The notes beneath the pieces were generated by a model. The model had not been told where the DNA came from and ran no database searches. It saw only the letters and a list, made by a program, of their open reading frames with translations. Both the position numbers and the translations under genes were made by a program. 64,000 nucleotides of DNA, taken from Bin5 sp965207495 (GTDB lineage: Bacteria > Chloroflexota > Anaerolineae > Caldilineales > Caldilineaceae). The stretch is from positions 5,146,001 to 5,210,000 of the forward strand of contig OZ242287.1 of the NCBI GenBank assembly GCA_965207495.1, written 5' to 3'. Positions 16,098 through 24,358 of the stretch are shown here, in pieces (positions within the stretch are counted from its first letter, which is position 1; each line of letters begins with the position of its first letter).

Positions 16098-17135
16098 ATG
16101 GCAACTGTTCCGACGACGCCGGCCTTGAACTCTAACGGCTCGCCCGATTTGGCGCCGGCAGCGAATGGCCAAGAATTGGGCAACGGCGTGCATGCGGGGG
16201 CGGCATCGCCTGAGCGTATCAGGCAGTTCTATGCTGAGAACGGGTACTATGTTTTGCCGGATGCGCTGACGCCGGTCGAGGTGGAGGAGCTTCGGGCCGA
16301 GACGACGGCCATTTGCAAAGGCGAATGCGGTGATGTGGACGGCTTTGAGCAGGGCTTGCCGGGCGAGAACGAGGATGATGTCCTGCGGCGCTATCTGTGC
16401 ATACACTTTCCGCACAAGATCTCCGAGATCATGTTGGATTATCTGGGCCATGCGCATATCGCCAACGTGCTGACACAGATTATCGGGCCTAATGTGAAGT
16501 GCATGCAGTCGATGCTGTTCATCAAGGCGACAGGGAAGCCGGGCCAGGCGTGGCACCAGGACGAGTATTTTATTCCCACACGCGACCGGACGCTGACTGG
16601 CGCGTGGATTGCGCTGGACGATGCCACGATCGAGAACGGCTGCCTGTGGATTGTGCCGGGCTCGCACAAGCGCGGCATTATCTGGCCGCAGCATGACCAT
16701 GACGATCCCCGCTTCGACTGCGCGGGCGAGGCATACGGTTTCCCCTATACGGACGAGGACTCGATCCCGGTGGAGGTGAAGGCGGGTTCGTTGGTCTTTT
16801 TCAACGGCTATCTGCTGCACCGTTCGTTCCCGAACCGGGCGCAGAGCGGATACCGGCGGGTGCTGGTGAACCACTATATGAGCGCGGAGTCACTGCTGCC
16901 GTGGCGGAGCCCGAAGGAAGGCCAGCACATGGCGACTGCCGACTACCGGGACATTGTGATGATCGCCGGTGAGGACCCCTACCCCTGGCACGGGTTCGAG
17001 GAGCTGGCCGCGCCGAAGGTACGGCCGACCGGCGAGGGGGGCTGCGAGCAGTGGCGGCGAGGAGACAAGCGGGAAAAACTACCCTTTTTCAAAGATGGAT
17101 TCCGACCCGGAGACGCACCCGAAGATGACGACTGA
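16098..17135 (+). CDS. Phytanoyl-CoA dioxygenase (PhyH) family protein, copy 2
   Basis: 345 residues. The same Fe(II)/2-oxoglutarate oxygenase signatures as copy 1: AWHQDEYFIP (HxD), NGYLLHRSFPN (distal His) and YRRVLVNHYM (Arg). ATG at 16098 follows ATAAGGAG. The N-terminal 35 residues differ from copy 1 and include a 14-residue Ala/Gly/Asn-rich insertion; the catalytic domain is nearly the same. Its last 11 bases overlap the start of the amidase gene, so oxygenase and amidase are probably translated together and act on related substrates. Confidence 0.9.
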   Translation: MATVPTTPALNSNGSPDLAPAANGQELGNGVHAGAASPERIRQFYAENGYYVLPDALTPVEVEELRAETTAICKGECGDVDGFEQGLPGENEDDVLRRYLCIHFPHKISEIMLDYLGHAHIANVLTQIIGPNVKCMQSMLFIKATGKPGQAWHQDEYFIPTRDRTLTGAWIALDDATIENGCLWIVPGSHKRGIIWPQHDHDDPRFDCAGEAYGFPYTDEDSIPVEVKAGSLVFFNGYLLHRSFPNRAQSGYRRVLVNHYMSAESLLPWRSPKEGQHMATADYRDIVMIAGEDPYPWHGFEELAAPKVRPTGEGGCEQWRRGDKREKLPFFKDGFRPGDAPEDDD

Positions 17136-18606
17136 TCTCTGTTTTCGCAACGCAAAGGACCTGGCCGCGGGCATACGCGGCGGCGAATTTTCCAGTGTGG
17201 AGGTAACGGAGGCGCACATTGCGCAGATCGAACGGGTGAACCCGGCGGTCAATGCGGTGGTGACCTTTTTGCCGGAGCAGGCGCTGGAACGGGCGCGCGC
17301 CGCGGACGAGGCGCTGGCGCGCGGTGATGAGGTTGGGCCGCTGCACGGTCTGCCGATGCTGCACAAGGACACGACAGACACGGCGGGCATCCGCACGACG
17401 TACGGTTCGCCGATCCACCGGGACAATGTGCCGGAGCAGAGCCAGCTGATCATCGAGCGGCTGCATGCTGCCGGCGCGATCCCGATGGGGAAGACGAATG
17501 TGCCGGAGTTCGGGGCGGGTTCGCAGTCGTTCAACCCGGTGTTCGGGGCGACGGGCAATCCGTACGATCCGAGCAAGACGTGCGGGGGTTCGAGCGGCGG
17601 CCAGGCGGTGGCGCTGGCGTGCGGTATGACGCCGATAGCGGACGGAAGCGATATGGGCGGTTCGCTGCGCAACCCGGGGAACTACTGCAATGTGGTGGGC
17701 TTCCGAGTTTCACCGGGACGGGTGCCGGTGTGGCCGAGTATGGCAGGCTGGTCGGGGCTTTCGGTGCAGGGGCCGATGGCGCGCACCGTGGCGGACGTGG
17801 CCTTTCTGCTGAGTGTGATCGCGGGGCCGGACCCGCGTTCCCCGATCGCGCAGACGGAGCCGGGCAGTGTTTTCGCGCGTCCGCTGGCGCGCGATTTCAG
17901 CGGTGTGCGGATCGCGTACAGCGCGGACCTGGGGGGAGAGTTTCCGGTCGACCCGCGGGTGAGAAACGCCATCGAGGCGCAGTTGCCGGCGTTTGGTGAG
18001 CTGGGCTGCGAGGTGACCGATTTCAGCGGCGCTGGCGCCGGGCGTCAGCGGAGTGACCGTCCGGGCTTGCCGGACTTTGGCGACGCGGACGAGATCTTCA
18101 AGATTATGCGGGCGTGGAGTTTCCATCTTTCGCACGGGCCGTTATTGGCGGAGCACCGCCACCAAATGAAGGACACGATCGTCTGGAACATCGAAGAGGG
18201 TGAGAAGCTGAGCGGGGCGGATTTAGGACGGGCGGAGGCGATGCGGACGGAGTTGTATCAGGCGATGCGCGTCTTTATGGAGACTTACGAGTTCCTGCTG
18301 CTGCCGGTCAACCAAGTCCCGCCTTTTTCGGTGGACGTGCCCTATCCGATGGCTATCGACAGCGGTGATGGAATCGTCGAGATGGAGACCTATATCGACT
18401 GGATGAAGTCGTGCTACTTTATTACTGTGACCGGGCATCCGGCGATTTCGGTGCCGTGCGGGTTCACGCCGGAGGGCGTTCCGGTTGGGGTGCAGATTGT
18501 GGGCCGGCACAGGGACGATTTCGGTGTGTTGCAGATGGCGCATGCTTTTGAGCAGGCGACGCGTGTCGGGGAACGTAGGCCGGGCGTTTTGGCGGGCAGT
18601 GGATAG
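17125..18606 (+). CDS. Amidase-signature family hydrolase
   Basis: 493 residues from the ATG at 17125, which overlaps the end of the dioxygenase gene. The Ser-cisSer-Lys triad is visible: Lys in GLPMLHKDTTDT, the Gly/Ser loop CGGSSGGQAVALA, and the nucleophile in DGSDMGGSLRNP. The family hydrolyses amides (acetamides, acyl-amides, or GatA-like glutamine). As GatB and GatC are not nearby, it is likely a catabolic amidase. Alternative ATG at 17095 lies within the upstream gene without a ribosome binding site. The C-terminus LAGSG ends in a GTGGATAGTGG repeat which provides the stop codon. Confidence 0.9.
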   Translation: MTTDLCFRNAKDLAAGIRGGEFSSVEVTEAHIAQIERVNPAVNAVVTFLPEQALERARAADEALARGDEVGPLHGLPMLHKDTTDTAGIRTTYGSPIHRDNVPEQSQLIIERLHAAGAIPMGKTNVPEFGAGSQSFNPVFGATGNPYDPSKTCGGSSGGQAVALACGMTPIADGSDMGGSLRNPGNYCNVVGFRVSPGRVPVWPSMAGWSGLSVQGPMARTVADVAFLLSVIAGPDPRSPIAQTEPGSVFARPLARDFSGVRIAYSADLGGEFPVDPRVRNAIEAQLPAFGELGCEVTDFSGAGAGRQRSDRPGLPDFGDADEIFKIMRAWSFHLSHGPLLAEHRHQMKDTIVWNIEEGEKLSGADLGRAEAMRTELYQAMRVFMETYEFLLLPVNQVPPFSVDVPYPMAIDSGDGIVEMETYIDWMKSCYFITVTGHPAISVPCGFTPEGVPVGVQIVGRHRDDFGVLQMAHAFEQATRVGERRPGVLAGSG

Positions 18607-18746
18607 TGGTAAGTGGCCAGCTTCACTCGATAGCGGGCGGTCTGCCGCCTACGGCCTCGCCACTTCGTCTGAAAGGGTTTGGGGCAGCTCGCTGAAGTAT
18701 GAAGTAGTTTTTGTGAGCGGCCACGGACGAGGAGGAAGCGAGCAAC

Positions 18747-19049
18747 ATGAATCAGCCTGATCATCAACGCACTTGGACCGTCGCCGAGGCCCAATCGCAG
18801 TTATCTGAAATCCTGCGGCTCGCCGCGGAAGAGGGGCCGCAACATATCGGCGCGGACAGGCCTTTCGTCGTCGTGCCGGCTGAAACGTGGTACGCCCACG
18901 AACAACCCCAAGAACCGCCACAACAACAGGCCCGTATACCTATGGGCAAGTGGTTGTTGGAAAACATGCCGCGCGGGATTGACCTTGAACTCCCCAGTCG
19001 ACGCGAACCCGAACGCACAGTTCCATTCTTAAACCAAGACACCGAATGA
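18747..19049 (+). CDS. Phd/YefM-type antitoxin
   Basis: 100 residues. N-terminus TWTVAEAQSQLSEILRLA and PFVVVPAETW follow the Phd/YefM fold (NFSEARANLSELLDRV and VVLISREEY type), a DNA-binding antitoxin that represses its own operon. A strong AGGAGGAAG ribosome binding site precedes the ATG. The Pro/Gln-rich middle and the acidic tail would wrap the toxin. It overlaps the next gene by 4 bases (ATGA). Confidence 0.82.
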   Translation: MNQPDHQRTWTVAEAQSQLSEILRLAAEEGPQHIGADRPFVVVPAETWYAHEQPQEPPQQQARIPMGKWLLENMPRGIDLELPSRREPERTVPFLNQDTE

Positions 19050-19465
19050 GCGGCTATCTCCTCGACACAAACGTCGTTTCGGAGATTTTCAAGGCTGCGG
19101 CTGATGTTCAGGTTCTCGCTTTTCTAGCCGAGCAAGAAGAGTTGTGGTTGTCGGTTATCAACCTGCATGAGCTGGAATATGGCTTGAATCTGCTTCCCTC
19201 GGGCCGCCGCCGTGAAGACCTGCGCTCCGCTCTGTCCGCCTACGTCGAAACATACGCTGACTTCGTCCTGCCAGTTGCGCGTGCAGAAGCTGAGGAGGCA
19301 GCTTTGTTAAGAGTACAGGCACGGCGCGCCGGCCATGTCTTGCACCTGGCCGACGCCTTAGTTGCCGGTACAGCCATCGTGCATGATCTCATATTGGCTA
19401 CGCGCAATACCAAAGACTTTGCGGCTCTCGACGTCAACGTCGTCAACCCGTGGGAATCCGCTTGA
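19046..19465 (+). CDS. PIN-domain toxin (VapC/FitB-like)
   Basis: 139 residues. Acidic PIN residues: Asp in YLLDTNVVSEIFK, Glu in NLHELEYGL, Asp in LHLADALVAGTA, and the terminal TRNTKDF. Magnesium-dependent RNase toxin partner of the preceding Phd-like antitoxin, with start/stop overlap. The gap 19466-19567 shows nothing recognisable. Confidence 0.88.
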   Translation: MSGYLLDTNVVSEIFKAAADVQVLAFLAEQEELWLSVINLHELEYGLNLLPSGRRREDLRSALSAYVETYADFVLPVARAEAEEAALLRVQARRAGHVLHLADALVAGTAIVHDLILATRNTKDFAALDVNVVNPWESA

Positions 19466-19567
19466 CCACCCACGCCGAAGGCAACGTCTTAACAGTTCGC
19501 CCTCGAATGGTAAGAAACGACCGGCTGGGTAGTGGATGTGAGCGGTTGCGAATGAAGTAGCCGGCCA

Positions 19568-20422
19568 TTAGTTGCCGGGCTCGGTCAGACCCCATATGCG
19601 GGCGGCTGTACCCCCTAGAATTTTCTCCTTGTCATTCTCGCGAAGGAAGGGCAGACCCTCTCTGATCAGGCGCAGTTCCTGGGCTAGTGACGGCCAGTTG
19701 TGCTTGGCGCGATGGTGGGCGGGGTATCCCGTACCCCAGATCATGCGCTCGGACCCGAAGGCTGAAAATATACGAACGATGAAGGGATGCACGTCGGTGT
19801 AGGGATAGCTCTGGCGGGCGTGCCCGTTGACGTCGGACAGTTTGACGTGGACGTTTTCGTAGCGGGCGAGGTCGACGATGGGCTGGTAGGCGGCGCTGTC
19901 GTCTTCGACCTGGGGGTAGCCGAGGTGGTCGAGGATCAGTGTGAGGTGCGGGTAACGGCGGGCGATGGCCGCGATCTGGTCGGCCTCTGCGGCGCGCAGG
20001 TGGAACTGGATGACGGCGCCGGCGGCTGCGATCTCTTCCCACATGGGCCCGTTTTGGGCTGTCAACAGAATTTTCTCATCGGGATAGTACATGGGATGGA
20101 AGCGGAATCCTGCGAGGCCGCGTTCGTGGACCCAGTAGCGCACTTGCTCGGCGTTGTTTGGGTCCTGCGGGTCGATGAGACCGTGGCCGATGAATCGATG
20201 GGGGAAGCGGGCGGCGGAGTCGGCGATGTAGCCGTTGTCCCAGGTGGACCAGCTGGTCTGCACCAGTACGGCCCAATCGACGCCGTGGGCATTCATCTCG
20301 GCCAGCAGCTCGTCGGCGGTGCCGGGTTCGTCAGGGTAGGAGTTCCAGGTCGGGGCGGTGGGCCCGACCGGGTATTTGGGGGGATCGATCTCCCAGACGT
20401 GAACGTGGGTGTCTACTATCAT
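19568..20422 (-). CDS. Amidohydrolase 2 family metal-dependent hydrolase
   Basis: 284 residues from the ATG at 20422 (MIVDTHVHVWEIDPP). The HxH metal motif is in DTHVHVW, a later His in FRFHPMYY, another in LILDHLGYP, and the catalytic Asp region is MIWGTGYP, where the usual Asp of GSDxP reads Gly-Thr-Gly, a departure from the family pattern. The TIM-barrel family includes lactonases (LigI, fucono-lactonase) and decarboxylases. Substrate unknown. It is transcribed away from the selenoprotein candidate. The long upstream extension of this frame up to 20737 is not coding. Confidence 0.82.
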   Translation of the reverse strand: MIVDTHVHVWEIDPPKYPVGPTAPTWNSYPDEPGTADELLAEMNAHGVDWAVLVQTSWSTWDNGYIADSAARFPHRFIGHGLIDPQDPNNAEQVRYWVHERGLAGFRFHPMYYPDEKILLTAQNGPMWEEIAAAGAVIQFHLRAAEADQIAAIARRYPHLTLILDHLGYPQVEDDSAAYQPIVDLARYENVHVKLSDVNGHARQSYPYTDVHPFIVRIFSAFGSERMIWGTGYPAHHRAKHNWPSLAQELRLIREGLPFLRENDKEKILGGTAARIWGLTEPGN

Positions 20423-20719
20423 TGGGGGTCTCCAAAGGGTTGCATTGCCGCTGGTGACTCGCCGCTGGTGTTTGGCGGGGCGGCTCTTACTTTGGCATAA
20501 TGCAGGTGTCACCCGCCCATTTTCCGCGTTCCCCTTTGCGCACGGCGACTGGCAGACAGAGGGAGTTCGACGGGCTGCCATGGCAGGGGGACAGGGTGGA
20601 TGACAGAATCGTGCACCTGCGATGATTTTACTCGTGCGGCGCATCCTGATCAAGTGCATTTCGAGCTGAGTATATAAGAGCAGGACATAGGCAACGGGGC
20701 CGCTGTCCGAGGAGAAAAT

Positions 20720-21280
20720 ATGATGACAGCAGTTCACAGACGGTTAACCCTCGTTGTCGTTGTGCTGGCCCTGGTGCTGGTCGGCTGCAACGCGATCTCC
20801 GGAGACGACGCGCCTGCCGGCGCGGGAGAAGAGGTCGCGCAGGCTACGGAGGCGCCGGAACCGACGCCGACGGCAGTGGAGGAGCCGACTGCCACGCCGG
20901 AGCCGACCGCGGTTGCGATCGGGCCGCCGCCGGCCTTCAGAGAGGACCTGCAGGCGACCGACCCGGCGACGGTTGTGCTGGGGGCAGGCAAGCCCCAGGT
21001 GGTCGAACTTTTCGCATTCTGGTGACCGGTCTGCGTACGCTTTGCGCCTGTGGTTCACAGGCTCGAAATTGATTACTGGGGACAGGTTGAGTTCATCTAT
21101 CTGGATATCGACGACAGTGCGGTAGGGCCTTACAAGCAGCAGTTTAACTTTCGCTATCAGCCCCATCTGATCCTGCTGGACGGGGAGGGGAATGTGGTGC
21201 AGGAGTACGTGGGAGCGCAACCGGAAGCGGACTTGCGCGCGGCGCTGGACAATCTGATTGCAGTGAGCAGCGGCCAGTGA
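20720..21280 (+). CDS. Thioredoxin-fold lipoprotein, probable selenoprotein (UxxC, in-frame TGA at 21023)
   Basis: One continuous frame of 187 codons interrupted only by TGA at 21023-21025 (codon 102). Signal peptide with lipobox VGC at residue 23, then a Thr/Pro/Glu linker (about 28-72), then a thioredoxin domain: VVELFAFW, TGA, PVCVRFAPVVHRLE, VEFIYLDIDD, cis-Pro region YQPHLILLDGEG, and EYVGAQPEADL. The TGA falls exactly on the first Cys of the WCxxC active site, giving W-U-P-V-C. A hairpin with a 7-bp perfect stem (GCCTGTG, loop GTT, CACAGGC; 21046-21062) begins the loop 27 bases after the TGA and its loop starts with G, as in bacterial SECIS elements. Extracytoplasmic thiol/selenol oxidoreductase. 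A point mutation or sequencing error (TGC to TGA) is the alternative. GAGGAG precedes the ATG. Confidence 0.75.
21041..21070 (+). promoter_or_regulatory. Candidate bacterial SECIS hairpin
   Basis: Perfect 7-bp stem 21046-21052 with 21056-21062, apical loop GTT (21053-21055), extended after one C-T mismatch by four further pairs (G-C, a T-G wobble, T-A, T-A) down to 21041. Distance from the TGA to the apical loop is 27 bases. It lies within the coding frame, as expected for bacterial SECIS elements that bind SelB. Confidence 0.6.
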
Positions 21281-21334
21281 TGGGTTGCAAGCAGCTGCAG
21301 AGGCTGCCAGCCGCGGGAAGCCGGTCGTGACGAC

Positions 21335-22876
21335 ATGACAGCAGAACTCGGCGAAGTGACGATCGCCCAGCTGCAAGAGGATATGGCCGCGGGCGCGCGC
21401 ACGGCTGCGGGCATTACTGAGGGCTATCTGGCGGCCGTTGACGCGGTTGACGGCGCGCTGTGCTCGGTGATCGAGACAAACCCGGATGCGGAGGCGATCG
21501 CGGCGCAACTGGACACCGAACGGGCGGCGGGCCGAGTGCGCGGACCGCTGCACGGGATCCCCATTTTATTGAAGGACAACATCGATACGGATGACCGCAT
21601 GCGGACGACAGCGGGCTCGCTGGCGCTGCTGGGGTCGCGGCCGGCGCGGGATGCGACGGTGGCGGCTGCGCTGCGGGATGCGGGGGCGGTGATCCTCGGT
21701 AAGGCAAACCTGAGCGAATGGGCTAATTTCCGCTCCACACATTCGACAAGCGGCTGGAGCGCGCGCGGGGGGCAGTGCCGGAATCCTTACGATGACAGCC
21801 GCAACCCCGGCGGGTCCAGCTCCGGGTCGGGCGCGGCGGTGAGCGCGAACCTGGCGGCGGCGGCGCTGGGTTCGGAGACGGACGGCTCGATCGTCAACCC
21901 GTCGGGCGCGTGCGGCATTGTAGGCATCAAGCCGACCATCGGGCTGAGCAGCCGGGCGGGCGTCATTCCGATTTCGCATACGCAGGATACGGTGGGGCCG
22001 ATGGCGCGCACAGTTGCCGACGCGGCTGCTCTTCTGGGCGTGATTACGGCCGAGGACGGGCGGGATGCGGCGACTGCGGCGACTGCGGCTGCAGGGAGAA
22101 GCGTACATAGCGACTACCGTCCTTTTCTTGACGCGGACGGCTTGCGCGGCGCGCGCATCGGCGTTGCGCGCGAGGTGGTGAGCGGCTATGACGACGCCAC
22201 GGACAGGGTTTTCGAGGAGGCGATCCGGGCGATTCGCGACGCGGGCGCGGAGGTGATCGATCCGGCCGATATTCCGACGGTGGACGACGACAGGATGGGC
22301 GCGAGCGAAATCGTGGTCATGCAGACGGAGTTCAAGCATGGCATTGCCGCCTATCTGGCGACGCGGGTCGTGGTGGATACGGCGCTGCCCCAGCCGCAAT
22401 CGCTGGCCGACCTGATCCGTTTCAACGAGTCGCATGCTGAGCAGGAGTTGGTCCATTTTGGCCAGGAGCGTTTCGAACGGTCGCAGGGTAGCGGACCACT
22501 CGATGGGGTTGAGTACGTGGAGGCACTGGCTACGGGAAGAAGGCTGGCGGGCGCGGAGGGGCTGGACGCGGTGCTGGACGAATACGGATTGGACGCGCTG
22601 ATTGCGCCGACGGGCGGGCCGGCGTGGCCGCTGGACCCGGAGGCGGGGGATGCCGTTCATGGCGGTAGTTCGCGCTGCGCGGCGGTGGCGGGCTATCCGC
22701 TGGTGACCGTTCCGGCCGGTTTTGTGCCGCGGAGGCGCGTACGCGGCGCGGGGAGCGACCTGCCGATCGGTCTCACGTTTATGGGTCGCGCTTGGAGTGA
22801 GCCGACTTTGATCCGGCTCGCGTACGCATTTGAACAGGTCACGCAGATGCGGAGGCCGCCTGAACTGCGGGGCTAG
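21335..22876 (+). CDS. Amidase-signature family hydrolase 2
   Basis: 513 residues. Catalytic Lys in GIPILLKDNIDT, Gly/Ser loop NPGGSSSGSGAAVSANL, nucleophile region GSETDGSIVNPSG, and the downstream TVGPMARTVADAA, all as in the amidase-signature family (closest by eye to fungal-type and plant-type amidases that act on long or aromatic amides). It is distant from the amidase at 17125, so not a local duplicate. Located 54 bases after the thioredoxin-like gene; co-transcription is possible. Confidence 0.9.
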   Translation: MTAELGEVTIAQLQEDMAAGARTAAGITEGYLAAVDAVDGALCSVIETNPDAEAIAAQLDTERAAGRVRGPLHGIPILLKDNIDTDDRMRTTAGSLALLGSRPARDATVAAALRDAGAVILGKANLSEWANFRSTHSTSGWSARGGQCRNPYDDSRNPGGSSSGSGAAVSANLAAAALGSETDGSIVNPSGACGIVGIKPTIGLSSRAGVIPISHTQDTVGPMARTVADAAALLGVITAEDGRDAATAATAAAGRSVHSDYRPFLDADGLRGARIGVAREVVSGYDDATDRVFEEAIRAIRDAGAEVIDPADIPTVDDDRMGASEIVVMQTEFKHGIAAYLATRVVVDTALPQPQSLADLIRFNESHAEQELVHFGQERFERSQGSGPLDGVEYVEALATGRRLAGAEGLDAVLDEYGLDALIAPTGGPAWPLDPEAGDAVHGGSSRCAAVAGYPLVTVPAGFVPRRRVRGAGSDLPIGLTFMGRAWSEPTLIRLAYAFEQVTQMRRPPELRG

Positions 22877-22888
22877 TGGATAGTGGGT

Positions 22889-22997
22889 TGAGACAGCAGG
22901 TGGGGGAGGAGACACTGTTGGCTAGACACGTTGCCGGGGAAGAATAAACACGGTGGCTAACAAGGGCGGGGCGTTGCGGGGGCGCAGCGAACTGCAG
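22889..22997. repeat. Intergenic element, copy 1 of 4
   Basis: Begins TGAGACAGCAGGTGGGGGAG, contains GGCTAGACAC and AACACGGTGGCTA, and ends GGGGCGTTGCGGGGGCGCAG. This copy lacks the distal GGGCCGAAGGCCC hairpin and joins directly to ACTGCAG and the GTCAGTG repeat. Confidence 0.85.
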
Positions 22998-23080
22998 TTT
23001 TTAGTAGTCAGTTCTTAGTTTTGAGTGAACTGCGAACGGCAGTGGTCGGTGGTCAGTGGTCGGTGGTCAGTGGTCAGTGT
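22989..23080. repeat. ACTGCAG + TGGTCAG-type simple repeat
   Basis: ACTGCAG followed by TTTTTAGTAGTCAG and then tandem TGGTC(A/G)G units. Same family at 23218, 24114, 27791, 29938, 52802, 57899 and 58789. It lies between two copies of the larger element. Confidence 0.8.
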
Positions 23081-23082
23081 CT

Positions 23083-23227
23083 TGAGACAGCATGTTGGGG
23101 AGGAGACACTGTTGGCTAGACACTATGCTGGGAAAGAATGAACACGGTGGCTAGTAAGGGCGGGGCGTTGCGGGGGCGCAGCCCCTGCACAAGGGAGGGC
23201 CGAAGGCCCGGACGCCCAGAACTGCAG
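23083..23227. repeat. Intergenic element, copy 2 of 4 (full length)
   Basis: About 145 bases: TGAGACAGCATGTTGGGGAG, GGCTAGACAC, AACACGGTGGCTAG, GGGGCGTTGCGGGGGCGCAG, CCCCTGCAC, then the hairpin GGGCCGAAGGCCC and ACTGCAG. Two stems can form: GGGGGCGCAGCCCC and GGGCC-GAA-GGCCC. Confidence 0.88.
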
Positions 23228-23251
23228 TAGTCAGTGGTCGGTGATCAGTGG
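23218..23251. repeat. ACTGCAG + GTCAGTG-type repeat
   Basis: AACTGCAG followed by TAGTCAGTGG, TCGGTGATCAGTGG. It ends 43 bases before the CBS-domain gene. Confidence 0.75.
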
Positions 23252-23293
23252 ATCTTGCGATACGGTTGGTTTCTTGGGGGATGGGGTGAGAGG

Positions 23294-23776
23294 ATGAATT
23301 TGCAGACTGATCTTAAGTCGGAGCATGTGAGTCATTTGGTTGTGAGCGGCTTTGCGCAGGTGCCGGCGGGGACGCCGGTACGGGATACGCTGGCGCGGAT
23401 GCGTGCGGACCGCCGGGTCGTCTGCCTGGTGGTTGACGGGGAGGAGCCGGCTGCGGTGCGGCTGGTGGGCATCTTTACGGAACGGGACGTGATGCGCAAG
23501 GTCGTCGATGTTCCGGGGATGCTGGACAGACCAGTGGATGAAGCGATGACCCTGGACCCGATCACAATTGGCCCGGACGCGTCGGCGGCGGATGCATTGC
23601 GGCTGATGGACGAGCATCATGTCCGCAATCTGCCGGTCGTGGACGGAAACGGTAAACTGCTGGGAATAATGACGCATCAGGCGATCATCCAATTCCTTGC
23701 GGACCGCTATCCGGTGGAGGTCTTGAATCGCCCGATTGATCCGGAGCAGTTCCCGCGGAAGGCGGAGGGGGGATAG
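23294..23776 (+). CDS. CBS-domain protein
   Basis: 160 residues from the ATG at 23294 (the frame continues upstream into repeat DNA). Two CBS motifs: residues about 18-75 (VPAGTPVRDTLARMRADR, VGIFTERDVMRKV) and about 88-145 (TIGPDASAADALRLMDEH, NLPVVDGNGKLLGIMT). CBS pairs bind adenine nucleotides and sense energy charge. No other domain is present. It sits upstream of korAB, whose beta subunit carries a similar CBS pair, so it may regulate the same oxidoreductase or act as a free sensor (inference). Between it and korA (23777-24358) lie only repeats. Confidence 0.88.
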   Translation: MNLQTDLKSEHVSHLVVSGFAQVPAGTPVRDTLARMRADRRVVCLVVDGEEPAAVRLVGIFTERDVMRKVVDVPGMLDRPVDEAMTLDPITIGPDASAADALRLMDEHHVRNLPVVDGNGKLLGIMTHQAIIQFLADRYPVEVLNRPIDPEQFPRKAEGG

Positions 23777-23858
23777 GGAAGGGCGAGGAGAGAGGGAAGA
23801 GGAGAGAGGAGTGAGTGAGACCTTATCGCTCGCCTCCTTACTGGTGAGGTCGGTGGGT

Positions 23859-23965
23859 TGAGTCAGCATGTTGGGGAGGAGACACTGTTGGCTAGACACT
23901 ATGCTGGGAAAGAATGCGCACGGTGGCTAGCAAGGGTGGGGCGATGCGGGGGCGCGGAACGGCAG
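23859..23965. repeat. Intergenic element, copy 3 of 4
   Basis: TGAGTCAGCATGTTGGGGAG through GGGGCGATGCGGGGGCGCGG. Shorter copy lacking the distal hairpin, 13 bases before copy 4. Confidence 0.85.
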
Positions 23966-23978
23966 GGAAACTGCGGGG

Positions 23979-24122
23979 TGAGACAGCAGGTGGGGGTGTA
24001 GACACCTTTCTTTAGACAATATGCTGGGGAAGAATGAACACGGTGGTCTAGCAAGAGCGGGGCGTTGCGGGGGCGCAGCCCCTGCACAAGGGAGGGCCGA
24101 AGGCCCGAACGCACAACTGCAG
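23979..24122. repeat. Intergenic element, copy 4 of 4 (full length)
   Basis: TGAGACAGCAGGTGGGGGTG through GGGCCGAAGGCCC and ACTGCAG. More diverged in the first third than copies 2 and 3, but the hairpin part is identical. Confidence 0.85.
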
Positions 24123-24148
24123 TGGTCAGTGGTGAGTGGTCAGTGGAT
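24114..24148. repeat. ACTGCAG + GTCAGTG-type repeat
   Basis: AACTGCAGTGGTCAGTGG followed by TGAGTGGTCAGTGG, directly joined to copy 4 of the larger element. The rest of the gap to korA at 24359 shows no feature. Confidence 0.75.
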
Positions 24149-24358
24149 GGTTGCTGGAGAAGGGGTGGGGGAGGGAAGGAAGCAATTTCGCCTGACTTGG
24201 GCAGGATCTTGAATTGAATGTGGTTGGGCGGGTGCGAAGACTTTTTTTGTCGGGAATCATTTTGTTTTGCCTGCGGGCGGCCTGATTCGTTTCGGGTGGC
24301 GGACTTTTTTGGGGGATGACGATAGTGCTTTTTGGGTGTAGTTCGACGGAGAACACGT

